Counted from the stretch's first letter, positions 29,109 through 37,240 are shown. The stretch: DNA of 64,000 nt from Oricola indica (GCF_019966595.1 NZ_JAINFJ010000003.1:186001-250000), one strand, 5' to 3'. Numbers and translations: made by a program. Notes: generated by a model not told the origin, from the letters alone.

Positions 29109-30449
29109 TCATTCAGCGGCGACAAGCTGCGGCTCGATTGCGTTCGCGCGCTTCAGGAAACGCGCGTTGACCGGACTATGCGGCTTCACGGCGAGGCGTT
29201 CGTTGCTCAACGCTTCCGCAACTCCGCGATTGCCCGACCGCACCGCGGCTTCGGTCAGCGTCCAGTCGATGATGTCACGCTGCGCGTGGCTGCCCCCGAA
29301 GGAGTTTACCACAAATCTTGCCCGGTGGAGCTTTTCGACGGCATCGCCGTACCTTCCCTCCCAGAACGCCCGGAAGCCCTCGATCAAAGGCAGGCCGGTC
29401 GCCTTGGCCCAGCGGGCGGTCTCGTCGCGGCTCTCCGGCGCCGAGCGATACTGATTCAGGATCCGGTCCACCTCTTCGGTGCGCCCGGCTCCAAGATAGG
29501 CCATTGCGGCGTGCCAGTCGTTGAAAGGATAAAGCTTTCCATCAGCATGATTGCGCCAGCTTTCTGCGACCCCGGACCAGCGATCGCCGACATCGTGATC
29601 GTCCAGGTGCAGACGCCAGAGCAGTGCGGACGCATCGACCAGGTCGAGCGCCACCTGGCTTTCCTCGCCGCGAACCCTGGTGTCGTAGAGCTCGATCACC
29701 TTGTCGGACTGGCCGAGATCCAGGTGATACAGCGCGTTGTGCCACCAGTTGTGCACCTTGAAGAAATTGTCATCGCCGGTCCAGTGAGGTTCGCGCGACG
29801 CCATCCATTCGATGCCGTCCTCGGCGCGGCCCTGCATTTCAAGGACATGCGCGACGGCGTGATGCGCCCAGCAGTCCAGCGGTTCGCGCTCGACCGCTTC
29901 ACGGCCGATCTCTTCGGCGCGGGCATAGTCCCCGGCCTCCTCCAGACCAAACGCATACATGCCGAGCAAAACGGCGTAGCCCGGCTGGTCGGCCGACCAC
30001 TGCGGCAGCACCCGCGCAATCCGGTCACGCAGGTTGCGTGCGTTGGCGCGGTAAAAGTCCATCAGGTGCCCGGCCTGCAAACCCAGGATGTCGTGCGGAA
30101 AATCCATGCTATGGCGATCCAGCCGGACGGCCGCCTCGGTCCAGTTGTTGGCGAGAAGCGCCTCAAGCGCCGAAACATGCGATGTCTCGATATCGGTCTT
30201 GGCGAAGTTGCGAGCGGTCGACAGTATCGACCTTGCCTCGGACGCCGCCTCGGGCTCTGTCGCCAATCCGAACAAATAGGCCTTCAGGATGTGGGCCATG
30301 GCGTATTCGGGCGCGATTTCGACCGCCTGATCAACCAGCGCAACCGGGTCACCGCGATAGATGTTAAGGGCCCGCACAGCGGCGTTGAAATGCTGCGCGG
30401 CTTCGGCGTTCGAACCGCTTGCATCGGCGGAAAAAATACCATCTTTCAT
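29109..30449 (-). CDS. TPR-repeat protein (TTC38-like)
   Basis: A 446-residue soluble protein of helical repeats with TPR-like motifs (for example AVDQAVEIAPEYAMAHILKAY-type and YARAEEIGREAVEREPLDCW). The WAHHAVAHVLEMQGR region and the DGIEWM motif recall tetratricopeptide repeat protein 38. The function is unknown, probably protein binding. The start at 30449 has AAGGAG seven bases upstream; an ATG at 30464 is less well placed. It is divergent from a TetR regulator across a 303-base region holding palindromic repeats and is a likely target of that regulator. Confidence 0.82.
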   Translation of the reverse strand: MKDGIFSADASGSNAEAAQHFNAAVRALNIYRGDPVALVDQAVEIAPEYAMAHILKAYLFGLATEPEAASEARSILSTARNFAKTDIETSHVSALEALLANNWTEAAVRLDRHSMDFPHDILGLQAGHLMDFYRANARNLRDRIARVLPQWSADQPGYAVLLGMYAFGLEEAGDYARAEEIGREAVEREPLDCWAHHAVAHVLEMQGRAEDGIEWMASREPHWTGDDNFFKVHNWWHNALYHLDLGQSDKVIELYDTRVRGEESQVALDLVDASALLWRLHLDDHDVGDRWSGVAESWRNHADGKLYPFNDWHAAMAYLGAGRTEEVDRILNQYRSAPESRDETARWAKATGLPLIEGFRAFWEGRYGDAVEKLHRARFVVNSFGGSHAQRDIIDWTLTEAAVRSGNRGVAEALSNERLAVKPHSPVNARFLKRANAIEPQLVAAE

Positions 30450-30693
30450 GTCCGTCTCCTTCATCAGGGTCTTGTGTTTCCGATCCGGCGAATGGCCGCT
30501 GAAACCTCGATGGGCGCGGCAGCATCCGGTCCGAATGTGCAGCAACCCAATACCGGCTTTTGCAAACGGAACGCAGTGAACTCATGGGTCAGTCGTAGAT
30601 CTTTATTTTTTTGTATAAAAACCAATATCTTATCAACTCCCAACCTAGCGGCCGGCGACGAGAACGGCAATAACGCTCCAGCAAACTGGACCG

Positions 30694-30733
30694 CAGGTAC
30701 AGTACCTGTGGTACAGTTTCGGCAAGTACTACC
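30694..30733. promoter_or_regulatory. Palindromic operator between the TPR gene and tetR
   Basis: A perfect 15-bp palindrome CAGGTACAGTACCTG (30694-30708) is followed by a second copy of its core GGTACAGT at 30710-30717. A further related half site GTACTACC lies at 30726-30733. The array sits 20-59 bases before the TetR start codon and about 245 bases before the TPR gene. The symmetry and position fit an autoregulatory TetR operator. The rest of the region is AT-rich near 30600-30640. Confidence 0.65.
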
Positions 30734-30752
30734 GGCGTCAAGGAATGACTGG

Positions 30753-31385
30753 ATGGCAAATCTGGACGTGCCAAAGAAGCAGCAAATCCTGGAGGCCGCG
30801 CAGGCGGCCATCCTGGCGAAGGGATTTTCGGCAACGTCAATCGACGAACTGATCGCCGAAGTCGGAATTTCGAAAAGCGGATTCTTCTACCACTTTCGCG
30901 ACAAGACGATTTTGGCTCGTGCCCTGCTCGAGCGGTACATCGAACAGGATGACGTGGTTTTCGACCGCGCTTTCGACGAAGCCGACGCGCTGAGCGAAGA
31001 CCCGTTGCACAGCTTTCTGATTGCGCTGAAGCTGCTGGCGAAGGTCTTCGACGACATGCCGAACGGACACCCTGGCTGCATGGTGGCGTGTATCTGCTAT
31101 CATGAACAGCTGTTCGACCAGGAAGTCCGGAACATCAATGCCAAGGCGGTGCTGTCGTGGCGCACCCGCTTTCGAAAGCGCATCGAGAGAATTGCCGAGC
31201 GCTACGAGCCCAGGATCAATATCGATCTGGACGACCTTGCCGATATGTTCTCGGTCGTGGGGGACGGCGGAATCATCCTGTCCAGGGTGGTTGGCGACAA
31301 GTCCCTGCTGCCCCGGCAATTGCTACTATACCGCGATTTTGTCCGGCTCATTTTCGAACCCGTGCAGGTCTCGGACAAACCGTAG
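30753..31385 (+). CDS. TetR-family transcriptional regulator
   Basis: A 210-residue regulator. The N-terminal HTH (about 10-54) has the usual TetR pattern GFSATSIDELIAEVGISKSGFFYHFRDK. The C-terminal ligand domain contains CMVACICYHEQLFD, with two close cysteines (about 109 and 113). The ligand is unknown. The ATG at 30753 matches the domain start; the upstream open frame is antisense to the TPR gene. The palindrome just upstream suggests it represses itself and the divergent TPR gene. Confidence 0.9.
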   Translation: MANLDVPKKQQILEAAQAAILAKGFSATSIDELIAEVGISKSGFFYHFRDKTILARALLERYIEQDDVVFDRAFDEADALSEDPLHSFLIALKLLAKVFDDMPNGHPGCMVACICYHEQLFDQEVRNINAKAVLSWRTRFRKRIERIAERYEPRINIDLDDLADMFSVVGDGGIILSRVVGDKSLLPRQLLLYRDFVRLIFEPVQVSDKP

Positions 31386-31557
31386 GTTCGGCTGGCGAAA
31401 TTTCGCCGCTTCGGCGCGGATCGATGGCCAAGAGACAGATTATCGGAGTGGATCGGACGTCGCCAAATGCCGTATCGGGGCATAAAGACCGGAGCGCCCT
31501 TGGATTCCGGACCCGGTGCTCTGATATAAAGCGGAGCGGACGATACGGAGGGGTATC

Positions 31558-31995
31558 ATGACGACCATGCCACGGCTGACCGGGCGGGATTTCGACATTG
31601 TCAGGAAAGAGCGTTCGTCGCGCTGGTCCCTTGTCCGGCGACTCCTCATCTTCCAGGTCAAGCTTTTCACCGATGGACTGCGGGACCTGTTCCTCAGCCC
31701 GATCTCGTTTTTGTTCGCCGGCATCGGCATCGTTTTCGGCGGCCGCGATCCTCACGCCGCCTTCAACCGGCTGATGAACGCGGGCCAGATCACGGACAAT
31801 TGGATCGATCTGTTCAGCCACCACGCGCGCGAAGGCGACCGTCCGAGCCTCGAACGCATGATCGACGAAGTGGAAAATGCGTTGCGCGCCGATCATGCGC
31901 GGGGCGGCGTCACGGCGGAAGCCGAACGCCGGTTCAGGACGCTTGCCGAGGAACTGATGCGCCGCGCTCAGCCGGGCAGAGCCTCGGAGAACTGA
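31558..31995 (+). CDS. Small membrane-associated protein of unknown function
   Basis: A 145-residue protein. A basic N-terminal half (RKERSSRWSLVRRLLIFQVK) leads to a hydrophobic segment around residues 48-63 (LSPISFLFAGIGIVFGG). A hydrophilic helical C-terminal part follows. A good ribosome site (GGAGGGG) precedes the ATG. No family is recognised. It overlaps the end of the dihydroorotase gene by 28 bases tail to tail. Confidence 0.75.
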   Translation: MTTMPRLTGRDFDIVRKERSSRWSLVRRLLIFQVKLFTDGLRDLFLSPISFLFAGIGIVFGGRDPHAAFNRLMNAGQITDNWIDLFSHHAREGDRPSLERMIDEVENALRADHARGGVTAEAERRFRTLAEELMRRAQPGRASEN

Positions 31996-33299
31996 ACCGG
32001 CTCGCCGCGTGACGGCGTCGCGATTTCGCCTTCCCACATCACCCGTGCGCCACGAATGACCGTGCCAACGGGCCAGCCGGTCACCTGCTTGCCGTCATAG
32101 GGCGTCCAGCCTGCTTTCGAACCGGCCTGCTCGTTGCGGAGCGTCTCGACGCGCTTCATGTCTACAATTGTGAAATCGGCGTCGTAGCCGGCGGCGATGC
32201 AGCCCTTGCGTGCAATGCCGAACAAACGGTTCGGGCCATGCGAGGAGAGATCGACGAAGCGCTCCAGCGTCAGTTTCCCCGCGTTCACATGGTCGAGCAT
32301 GATCGGCACCAGCGTCTGGACGCCAGTCATGCCGGACGGCGATGCGGGATAGGGTTTTGCCTTCTCTTCCAGCGTGTGCGGCGCGTGATCCGAGCCGAGC
32401 ACGTCGATCACGCCCTGCTCCACGCCGCGCCAGATGCCGTCGCGGTGGTGCGGCGCACGAACCGGCGGGTTCATCTGGATCAACGTGCCGAGCCGTTCGT
32501 AGTCGTCGGCGGTCAGGGTCAGATGGTGCGGCGTCGCTTCGGCGGTGGCGACATCCTTGTGCTGCTGCAGAAACCCGATTTCCTCGGCGGTCGAGATATG
32601 CAGGACATGGATGCGCGCACGCGTTTCGCGGGCGATGCGGACAAGGCGCTCGGTGCATATCAAAGCCGCGACCTCGTCACGCCAGACCGGATGGGACGAC
32701 GGGTCGTCATGAACCCGCAGGTCTGCCCGGTCTCGCAGACGGAACTCATCCTCGGAGTGGAATGCTGCCCTTCTGCGCGTGTTGCGCAGTACGGCGGCGA
32801 CCCCTTCGTCGTCCTCCACCAGGAGATCGCCGGTCGAAGACCCCATGAAGACCTTGATGCCCGCCGCGCCGGGAAGACGCTCGAGTTCGCCAACGATGCC
32901 AGCGTTCTCGCGCGTGCCGCCGACCCAGAATGCGAAATCGCAATGCATGCGGTGGCGCGCACGCGAAACCTTGTCGGCAAGCGCTTCCTCGCTCGTCGTC
33001 AGGGGGGTGGTGTTCGGCATCTCGAAGACAGCCGTGACGCCACCGAGGACGGCCGCGCGCGAACCGCTTTCGAGGTCTTCCTTGTGTTCCAGCCCCGGTT
33101 CACGGAAATGCACCTGGCTGTCGATAACGCCCGGCAGGATGTGCAATCCGGTGCAGTCGATGGTTTCCCCAGCGTCAGCCGCCGATAGCGAACCGATTTC
33201 CGCGATACGTCCATCGCGCACGCCGATATCACGTTGCCCCTGCCCGTCGTGGTTCACCACGGTGCCGTTCTTCAAAACGAGGTCGAATGTTCCGCTCAT
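31968..33299 (-). CDS. pyrC: Dihydroorotase (class I type)
   Basis: Amidohydrolase of 443 residues catalysing carbamoyl-aspartate cyclisation in pyrimidine synthesis. The first metal motif, usually DxHxH, reads DSQVHFREPG (Gln62, His64), so one expected ligand is replaced. The other sites are present: the lysine in AAGIKVFMG, His in AFHSEDE, His in VLHISTAEE and Asp in GSDHAPH. Many alphaproteobacterial proteins annotated as dihydroorotase share this QxH form, as I recall. It may be the working enzyme or a PyrC-like partner. The start at 33299 precedes MSGTFDLVLKNG. Confidence 0.85.
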   Translation of the reverse strand: MSGTFDLVLKNGTVVNHDGQGQRDIGVRDGRIAEIGSLSAADAGETIDCTGLHILPGVIDSQVHFREPGLEHKEDLESGSRAAVLGGVTAVFEMPNTTPLTTSEEALADKVSRARHRMHCDFAFWVGGTRENAGIVGELERLPGAAGIKVFMGSSTGDLLVEDDEGVAAVLRNTRRRAAFHSEDEFRLRDRADLRVHDDPSSHPVWRDEVAALICTERLVRIARETRARIHVLHISTAEEIGFLQQHKDVATAEATPHHLTLTADDYERLGTLIQMNPPVRAPHHRDGIWRGVEQGVIDVLGSDHAPHTLEEKAKPYPASPSGMTGVQTLVPIMLDHVNAGKLTLERFVDLSSHGPNRLFGIARKGCIAAGYDADFTIVDMKRVETLRNEQAGSKAGWTPYDGKQVTGWPVGTVIRGARVMWEGEIATPSRGEPVQFSEALPG

Positions 33300-33383
33300 G
33301 CCTGTCCATCTCTTGCCGCGCCGATGCCCCGGGCTTACGTAGCACATACCCTGAAAGCAAGCGCGCGAAGCGAATCTGGTACC

Positions 33384-34238
33384 ATGCCCTTCTATTATCC
33401 AACGGATCGGAGCGTCTTTTCGATAAGCGGCGAGGATGCGGAGCATTTCCTGCAGAACCTCGTCACCTGCAATATCGAAAGCCTGCCTGAAGGTGTCGCG
33501 CGGGCGGGTGCCCTGTTGACGCCGCAAGGCAAGATCATGTGGGACTTCCTCGTCCTGCGGGACGATGCAGGCGGCTATCTCATCGACCTCCGCTCCGACC
33601 TTGCAGACGATTTTGTTCGCAGGCTCACGATGTACAAGCTGAGGGCCAAGGTCGAAATTGCCGAGTCCGCGAAGGCGCTTGCGGCGATTTCCTGGCAAAA
33701 TGATTCAACGGCGTCCGGCCTCGTGGCGCTCGACAGCCGGTTCCCGGAAGGCCTCCAGGTCATGCGGCACTATGGATCTGCGCCCGACGGCACCGACGAC
33801 CGGGACGGATGGACCGCCTTGCGCATCGCCCATGGCGTCGCCGAAAGCGGTCCGGATTTCGAACCGGGCGACGTGTTTCCGCATGATGTCTCCTACGACC
33901 AGAATGGCGGCGTCGATTTCCGCAAGGGCTGTTATGTCGGACAGGAAGTCGTGTCGCGCATGCAGCATCGCGGAACCGCGCGGCGACGGCTGGTGATCGC
34001 GTCCTCCGATGCTCCGCTTCCCGCTCCCGGAACAGTGCTTGAAGCCGGTGGCAAGACGGTGGGCGCACTCGGTTCGGTCGCGGGCGAGACAGGGCTCGCC
34101 CTGGCGCGGCTGGACCGGGCCAGGGATGCGATGGACGCCGGCACGCCGATCACGGTCGACGGACATGCCGTCGCCCTGTCGCTGCCGCCCAATGTCGGCT
34201 ATCGGTGGCCGGACGAAACGGCCGACAAGGGAGACTGA
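33384..34238 (+). CDS. ygfZ: YgfZ/GcvT-type folate-binding protein
   Basis: Tetrahydrofolate-dependent protein that helps assemble or repair certain Fe-S enzymes such as MiaB. The 284-residue protein is related to the glycine-cleavage T protein and has the diagnostic KGCYVGQEVVSRMQHRG motif, with the key cysteine, near residues 184-200. The ATG at 33384 begins MPFYYPTDRSVFSISG, the usual N-terminus. It is divergent from the dihydroorotase gene, 84 bases away, and the HD hydrolase gene begins 2 bases after its stop. Confidence 0.93.
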   Translation: MPFYYPTDRSVFSISGEDAEHFLQNLVTCNIESLPEGVARAGALLTPQGKIMWDFLVLRDDAGGYLIDLRSDLADDFVRRLTMYKLRAKVEIAESAKALAAISWQNDSTASGLVALDSRFPEGLQVMRHYGSAPDGTDDRDGWTALRIAHGVAESGPDFEPGDVFPHDVSYDQNGGVDFRKGCYVGQEVVSRMQHRGTARRRLVIASSDAPLPAPGTVLEAGGKTVGALGSVAGETGLALARLDRARDAMDAGTPITVDGHAVALSLPPNVGYRWPDETADKGD

Positions 34239-34240
34239 GC

Positions 34241-34876
34241 ATGCCGGATCGCGAGGGGGCGCCTCCGCGCGCATGGCAACGGATGCTGTCCGGGCGACGG
34301 CTCGATCTGCTCGATCCCTCCCCGCTCGACATCGAAATCTCCGACATCGCGCATGGGCTTGCCCGAGTGGCACGCTGGAACGGCCAGACACATGGCGATC
34401 ATGCCTATTCCGTCGCCCAGCACTCGCTACTCGTCGAGGAGATCGTCGGGCATCTGTCGCCGGGATGCTCCGCCGGCCTTCGGCTCGCGGCGCTATTGCA
34501 CGATGCACCGGAATATGTGATCGGCGACATGATCTCCCCGTTCAAGAAGGTGCTTGGCGGAAATTACAAGGCTGTCGAAGCGCGGCTAGAGGCATCGGTT
34601 CACATCCGTTTCGGGCTTCCTCCAAATCCGGCGAAAACAATCAAGACCAAGATAAAGCGGGCCGATCAGGTCTCCGCCTATTTCGAGGCGACGATTCTGG
34701 CCGGGTTTTCGGACAAGGAAGCGGTGACCTATTTCGGCGGGCCGCGCGGTTTCGCGCCGGACGGGCTGGACCTGACACCATTGCCGGCGGCCGACGTGCA
34801 GGCCGCTTATCTCGAACGTTTCGCGGCAGTGGAAGCCGATTTCCAGGCCGAACAAGCAAACAGGAAAAGAGCCTGA
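34241..34876 (+). CDS. HD-domain phosphohydrolase (YfbR-like)
   Basis: A 211-residue HD-domain protein with metal ligands in HGDHAYSVAQHS, LLHDAPEYVIGD and the late Asp in KRADQVSAYFEA. It resembles YfbR-type 5'-deoxynucleotidases and other small HD hydrolases; the substrate is not shown. The ATG at 34241 has AGGGAG upstream and lies 2 bases after the YgfZ stop. A phosphatase gene follows 1 base later, so the three form one operon. Confidence 0.88.
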   Translation: MPDREGAPPRAWQRMLSGRRLDLLDPSPLDIEISDIAHGLARVARWNGQTHGDHAYSVAQHSLLVEEIVGHLSPGCSAGLRLAALLHDAPEYVIGDMISPFKKVLGGNYKAVEARLEASVHIRFGLPPNPAKTIKTKIKRADQVSAYFEATILAGFSDKEAVTYFGGPRGFAPDGLDLTPLPAADVQAAYLERFAAVEADFQAEQANRKRA

Positions 34877-34877
34877 C

Positions 34878-35408
34878 ATGCCCTATCTCGTCGTCTGCCC
34901 GCTTTCCAGGGTGCGAGACACCGCGACCGCCACCGGCGCGAGGCGCATGCTGACAGTCATCAATACCGGCACACCGGTGGAAAGGCCGCAGCAGATCGAC
35001 GAGGACCAGCATCTGTTCCTCGGGTTCAACGATATTGCGATGCCGATGGAAGGCATGACCCTGCCCGGTGAGGAACATGTTCGCGCGATCCTCGACTTCG
35101 GCGCGGCGTGGGACCGGGCAACGCCGATGATCGTGCATTGCTTTGCCGGGATTTCACGCTCGACGGCATCGGCCTACATGATCGCGCTGGCGCTGAACCC
35201 GGACCGCGACGAGCGCGAACTGGCACAGGAACTGCGCTTCCGCGCGCCGTCGGCGACTCCCAATCCGAAACTGGTCGAAATCGCCGACGCCGTGCTCGGG
35301 CGGCAGGGACGGATGGTCGACGCGATCCGGGAAATCGGACGCGGAGAGGATGCTTTCGAAGGCGTGACCTTCAAATTGCCGCTCGCAGCCGACGATACGG
35401 ATTACTGA
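34878..35408 (+). CDS. Tyrosine/dual-specificity phosphatase-like protein
   Basis: A 176-residue protein with the phosphatase P-loop HCFAGISRS (Cys88, Arg94; CX5R) and a plausible upstream general acid Asp. Rhizobial proteins of this type are usually annotated as tyrosine phosphatase family proteins. The substrate is unknown. It is third in an operon after ygfZ and the HD hydrolase. Confidence 0.85.
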   Translation: MPYLVVCPLSRVRDTATATGARRMLTVINTGTPVERPQQIDEDQHLFLGFNDIAMPMEGMTLPGEEHVRAILDFGAAWDRATPMIVHCFAGISRSTASAYMIALALNPDRDERELAQELRFRAPSATPNPKLVEIADAVLGRQGRMVDAIREIGRGEDAFEGVTFKLPLAADDTDY

Positions 35409-35424
35409 CGCGAAAAAGCGCCGA

Positions 35425-35448
35425 GGGGCGGCCGAATTCGACCGCCCC
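35425..35448 (+). terminator. Hairpin after the phosphatase gene
   Basis: The stem GGGGCGG / CCGCCCC with a 10-base loop starts 16 bases after the stop codon. There is no U-run, so termination is only probable. Confidence 0.45.
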
Positions 35449-35518
35449 CGGCACTTGCGGACCGGTCCAGCCTCGTGGTCATGCCCCTGAACCACGCTGC
35501 CAGACTGTCCTTTGAAAA

Positions 35519-35926
35519 TTACCAGCCGAAGACGAGCGTCGCGCCGGTTCCGCCATTGCCGTTCTGGACGACATCGGTGTTTGTGTTCTCGCCGAACTGG
35601 AACACGCCGTAGGCGTTGTCGTTTCCGTTCTGCTGCAAGGTGCCGGAATGTCCGTTGCCCTGCTGGTGCACGACGCCAAAATTGCCGCCGCCGTTCTGGG
35701 CAATGCCGGCCATGTTGTTGATGCCGAGCTGGTTGATGTTGGCGCCGTTCTGCAAGCCGTTGACGATCGAGTAGATCTGGAGGCCGGCGCGCATCGCCTG
35801 CTCTTCCTCGGCGCTGCCGGGCACGATGTCGATGGCGATCTGTCCACCGGCGTGGGCCGGAGCGGTGTAGCCGGAAACGGCGATGAGAGCGGCGGTAAGG
35901 CCTGCGATCAGTGTGTTGCGGGGCAT
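35519..35926 (-). CDS. Curlin-repeat protein (curlin A)
   Basis: A 135-residue exported protein. A signal peptide (about 1-26, cleavage after AHA) is followed by glutamine/asparagine/glycine-rich curlin repeats of the type QxGxxNxxxxxQ (NQLGINNMAGIAQ, QQGNGHSGTLQ, QNGNDNAYGVFQ). Such repeats form the amyloid core of curli fibres. About four repeats are visible. The ATG at 35926 is preferred because AGGAG is 7 bases upstream; 35932 is too close to it. The CsgG, CsgE and CsgF export parts are not in this window. Confidence 0.85.
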   Translation of the reverse strand: MPRNTLIAGLTAALIAVSGYTAPAHAGGQIAIDIVPGSAEEEQAMRAGLQIYSIVNGLQNGANINQLGINNMAGIAQNGGGNFGVVHQQGNGHSGTLQQNGNDNAYGVFQFGENTNTDVVQNGNGGTGATLVFGW

Positions 35927-35981
35927 TGTCATTCTCCTCTTTGAATTGCCAGGCTTGGCCTGTTTTCTGTTTTGAGAATGC

Positions 35982-36030
35982 CCGAACCGCGCTGAACCGA
36001 ATTGGAATCGGCCGTTCAGGAGCCGTTCAT
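35982..36030 (-). promoter_or_regulatory. Repeat element upstream of curlin A
   Basis: On the plus strand it reads CCGAACC (35982), CTGAACC (35992), CCGTTCA (36012) and CCGTTCA (36023). The last two are 11 bases apart and match GTTC-N7-GTTC. A near copy is found at the same distance upstream of curlin B. Probably a shared regulator-binding site 56-104 bases before the start codon. Confidence 0.6.
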
Positions 36031-36051
36031 CGCCACCGCCCGCCCAAAGCG

Positions 36052-36082
36052 AAACGGGCCCCGCCGAAAGCGGGACCCGTTT
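36052..36082 (-). terminator. Terminator of the csgH-like gene
   Basis: A 13-bp stem with one mismatch (AAACGGG-C-CCCGC / GCGGG-A-CCCGTTT) and a CGAAA loop lies 21 bases after the csgH-like stop. The minus-strand exit is TTTCGCTTT. Confidence 0.65.
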
Positions 36083-36103
36083 GGCATCGACGTGCGGGGG
36101 AGG

Positions 36104-36502
36104 TCAGATGACGCCGCCGACGCGCTTCTCGCAGACATAGGACTGGCCGCCGGCCGAGATATCGACGCGGACGTCATAGACGCCGCCGCGATTGCCGAGC
36201 ATCAGTTTGCCGATGCGCGCATCGTCGCCCGGTCCGGCATTGAAGCCGCCTCCCTGGGAGACGTTCGCGCTGCCGCCGGAGCCGCCGCCATTCACCTGGA
36301 AGCGGTAGGAGCCGGTGACGTCGCGATCGGCATGAATGACCGCCTGCAACACGAGGGTGCGGCCGGACGCATCGGCGTCGATCTCGCAGCTGACGGAATC
36401 GCCGGACATGGCGGTTTCCGTGGCGCCCGCCGAACACCCGGCGACGGCGACGAGGGCGAGAAGCGCAGCGTGCGCGGGCTTGAACTTACTGGTCTTCAAC
36501 AT
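36104..36502 (-). CDS. CsgH-like curli assembly lipoprotein
   Basis: A 132-residue protein with a lipoprotein signal (lipobox VAG before Cys23) and a small beta-rich domain with two cysteines (Cys39 region SVSCEID and YVCEKR). It is similar in layout to CsgH, the alphaproteobacterial periplasmic protein that binds curlin and restrains premature amyloid formation. It lies between two curlin genes. A lipid anchor would place it at a membrane face, which is unusual for the soluble chaperone. The family call is from the fold-like pattern and context. AGGAG precedes the start. Confidence 0.72.
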   Translation of the reverse strand: MLKTSKFKPAHAALLALVAVAGCSAGATETAMSGDSVSCEIDADASGRTLVLQAVIHADRDVTGSYRFQVNGGGSGGSANVSQGGGFNAGPGDDARIGKLMLGNRGGVYDVRVDISAGGQSYVCEKRVGGVI

Positions 36503-36530
36503 GGCTTTTCTCCTCTTGGAGGGAACGGGA

Positions 36531-36565
36531 CGCTGCCGGGCGGAGATCATTCCGGCCCGGCAGCG
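36531..36565 (-). terminator. Hairpin between curlin B and the csgH-like gene
   Basis: A perfect 11-bp stem (CGCTGCCGGGC / GCCCGGCAGCG) with a 13-base loop lies 20 bases after the curlin B stop. There is no U-run. It could give partial termination or mRNA stability, letting curlin B be made in excess over its partner. Confidence 0.55.
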
Positions 36566-36584
36566 GTTCGCGGGTGTTTCGCGA

Positions 36585-37019
36585 TTACGGGCAGGTCTGG
36601 ACGAAGGCCGCGACGTTGCCGCCACCGGTCTGGCTCACGCCGGCCGAGCAACCGTCACCGACCTGGACACCGGCGGCGATGTTGCCGTTGCCGTCCTGGC
36701 TCATGATCGCGTTGTGGTTGGTACCGAACTGGCCGACGCCGGCGGCATTGCCGTTGCCCTGCTGCCAGGTCTCGCCGTAGTTGTTGAAGCCGTCCTGGCC
36801 GACGGCTGCGGTATTGCCGTTGCCGTACTGCTCGCTGACGGCGCCGTTGAAGATGCCGTTCTGCATGATGCCGATCTGGTTGCCGAAGCCGGTCTGTGCG
36901 CCGCCGGCCTGGTTGCCGAAACCGAACTGGTCAAGGAACACATCGTTGGCGGAAGCCGGGACGGAAACGATTCCGATCAGGGCGGCGAAGGTGGTTGCGA
37001 TAAGGGTCTTGCGGGGCAT
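36585..37019 (-). CDS. Curlin-repeat protein (curlin B)
   Basis: A 144-residue exported curlin with a signal peptide (about 1-24) and about six regular repeats (QFGFGNQAGGAQ, GFGNQIGIMQ, QYGNGNTAAVGQ, QQGNGNAAGVGQ, QDGNGNIAAGVQ). The repeats are more regular than in curlin A, so this is the better candidate for the main fibre subunit. The N-termini of both are alike (MPRKTLI / MPRNTLI). Two cysteines near the end (GDGCSAG, QTCP) are unusual for a curlin. AGGAG precedes the start. Confidence 0.88.
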   Translation of the reverse strand: MPRKTLIATTFAALIGIVSVPASANDVFLDQFGFGNQAGGAQTGFGNQIGIMQNGIFNGAVSEQYGNGNTAAVGQDGFNNYGETWQQGNGNAAGVGQFGTNHNAIMSQDGNGNIAAGVQVGDGCSAGVSQTGGGNVAAFVQTCP

Positions 37020-37084
37020 GTCATTTCTCCTCTTGGATGCGGCTCCAGACCGCGTTTCGATGCCCCAGTTGTAGAAAGCCGCCT

Positions 37085-37122
37085 CCGAACCGACGCTGAA
37101 CCCTGCGTTCACATGGCGTTCA
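37085..37122 (-). promoter_or_regulatory. Repeat element upstream of curlin B
   Basis: On the plus strand: CCGAACC (37085), CTGAACC (37096), GCGTTCA (37105), GCGTTCA (37116). Each pair is 11 bases apart, giving both GAAC-N7-GAAC and GTTC-N7-GTTC. It lies 66-103 bases before the curlin B start and matches the element before curlin A. The divergent mscS gene begins 119 bases away and could share it. Confidence 0.65.
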
Positions 37123-37240
37123 GGAAAAAACTCGGCATCGGTCCACAGCGGAATCCCCTTTCCCGCCGCCGGAATGAAACCGATGCGGGTGGAATCGCGT
37201 AGTATCGACTGTGGTTCAGTCTGGAATGAAGGAGACCCTC

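Noticed and set aside
29178-30752. Plus-strand frame joined in front of TetR
   Set aside because: It runs antisense to the TPR gene; the TetR domain begins cleanly at the ATG at 30753.
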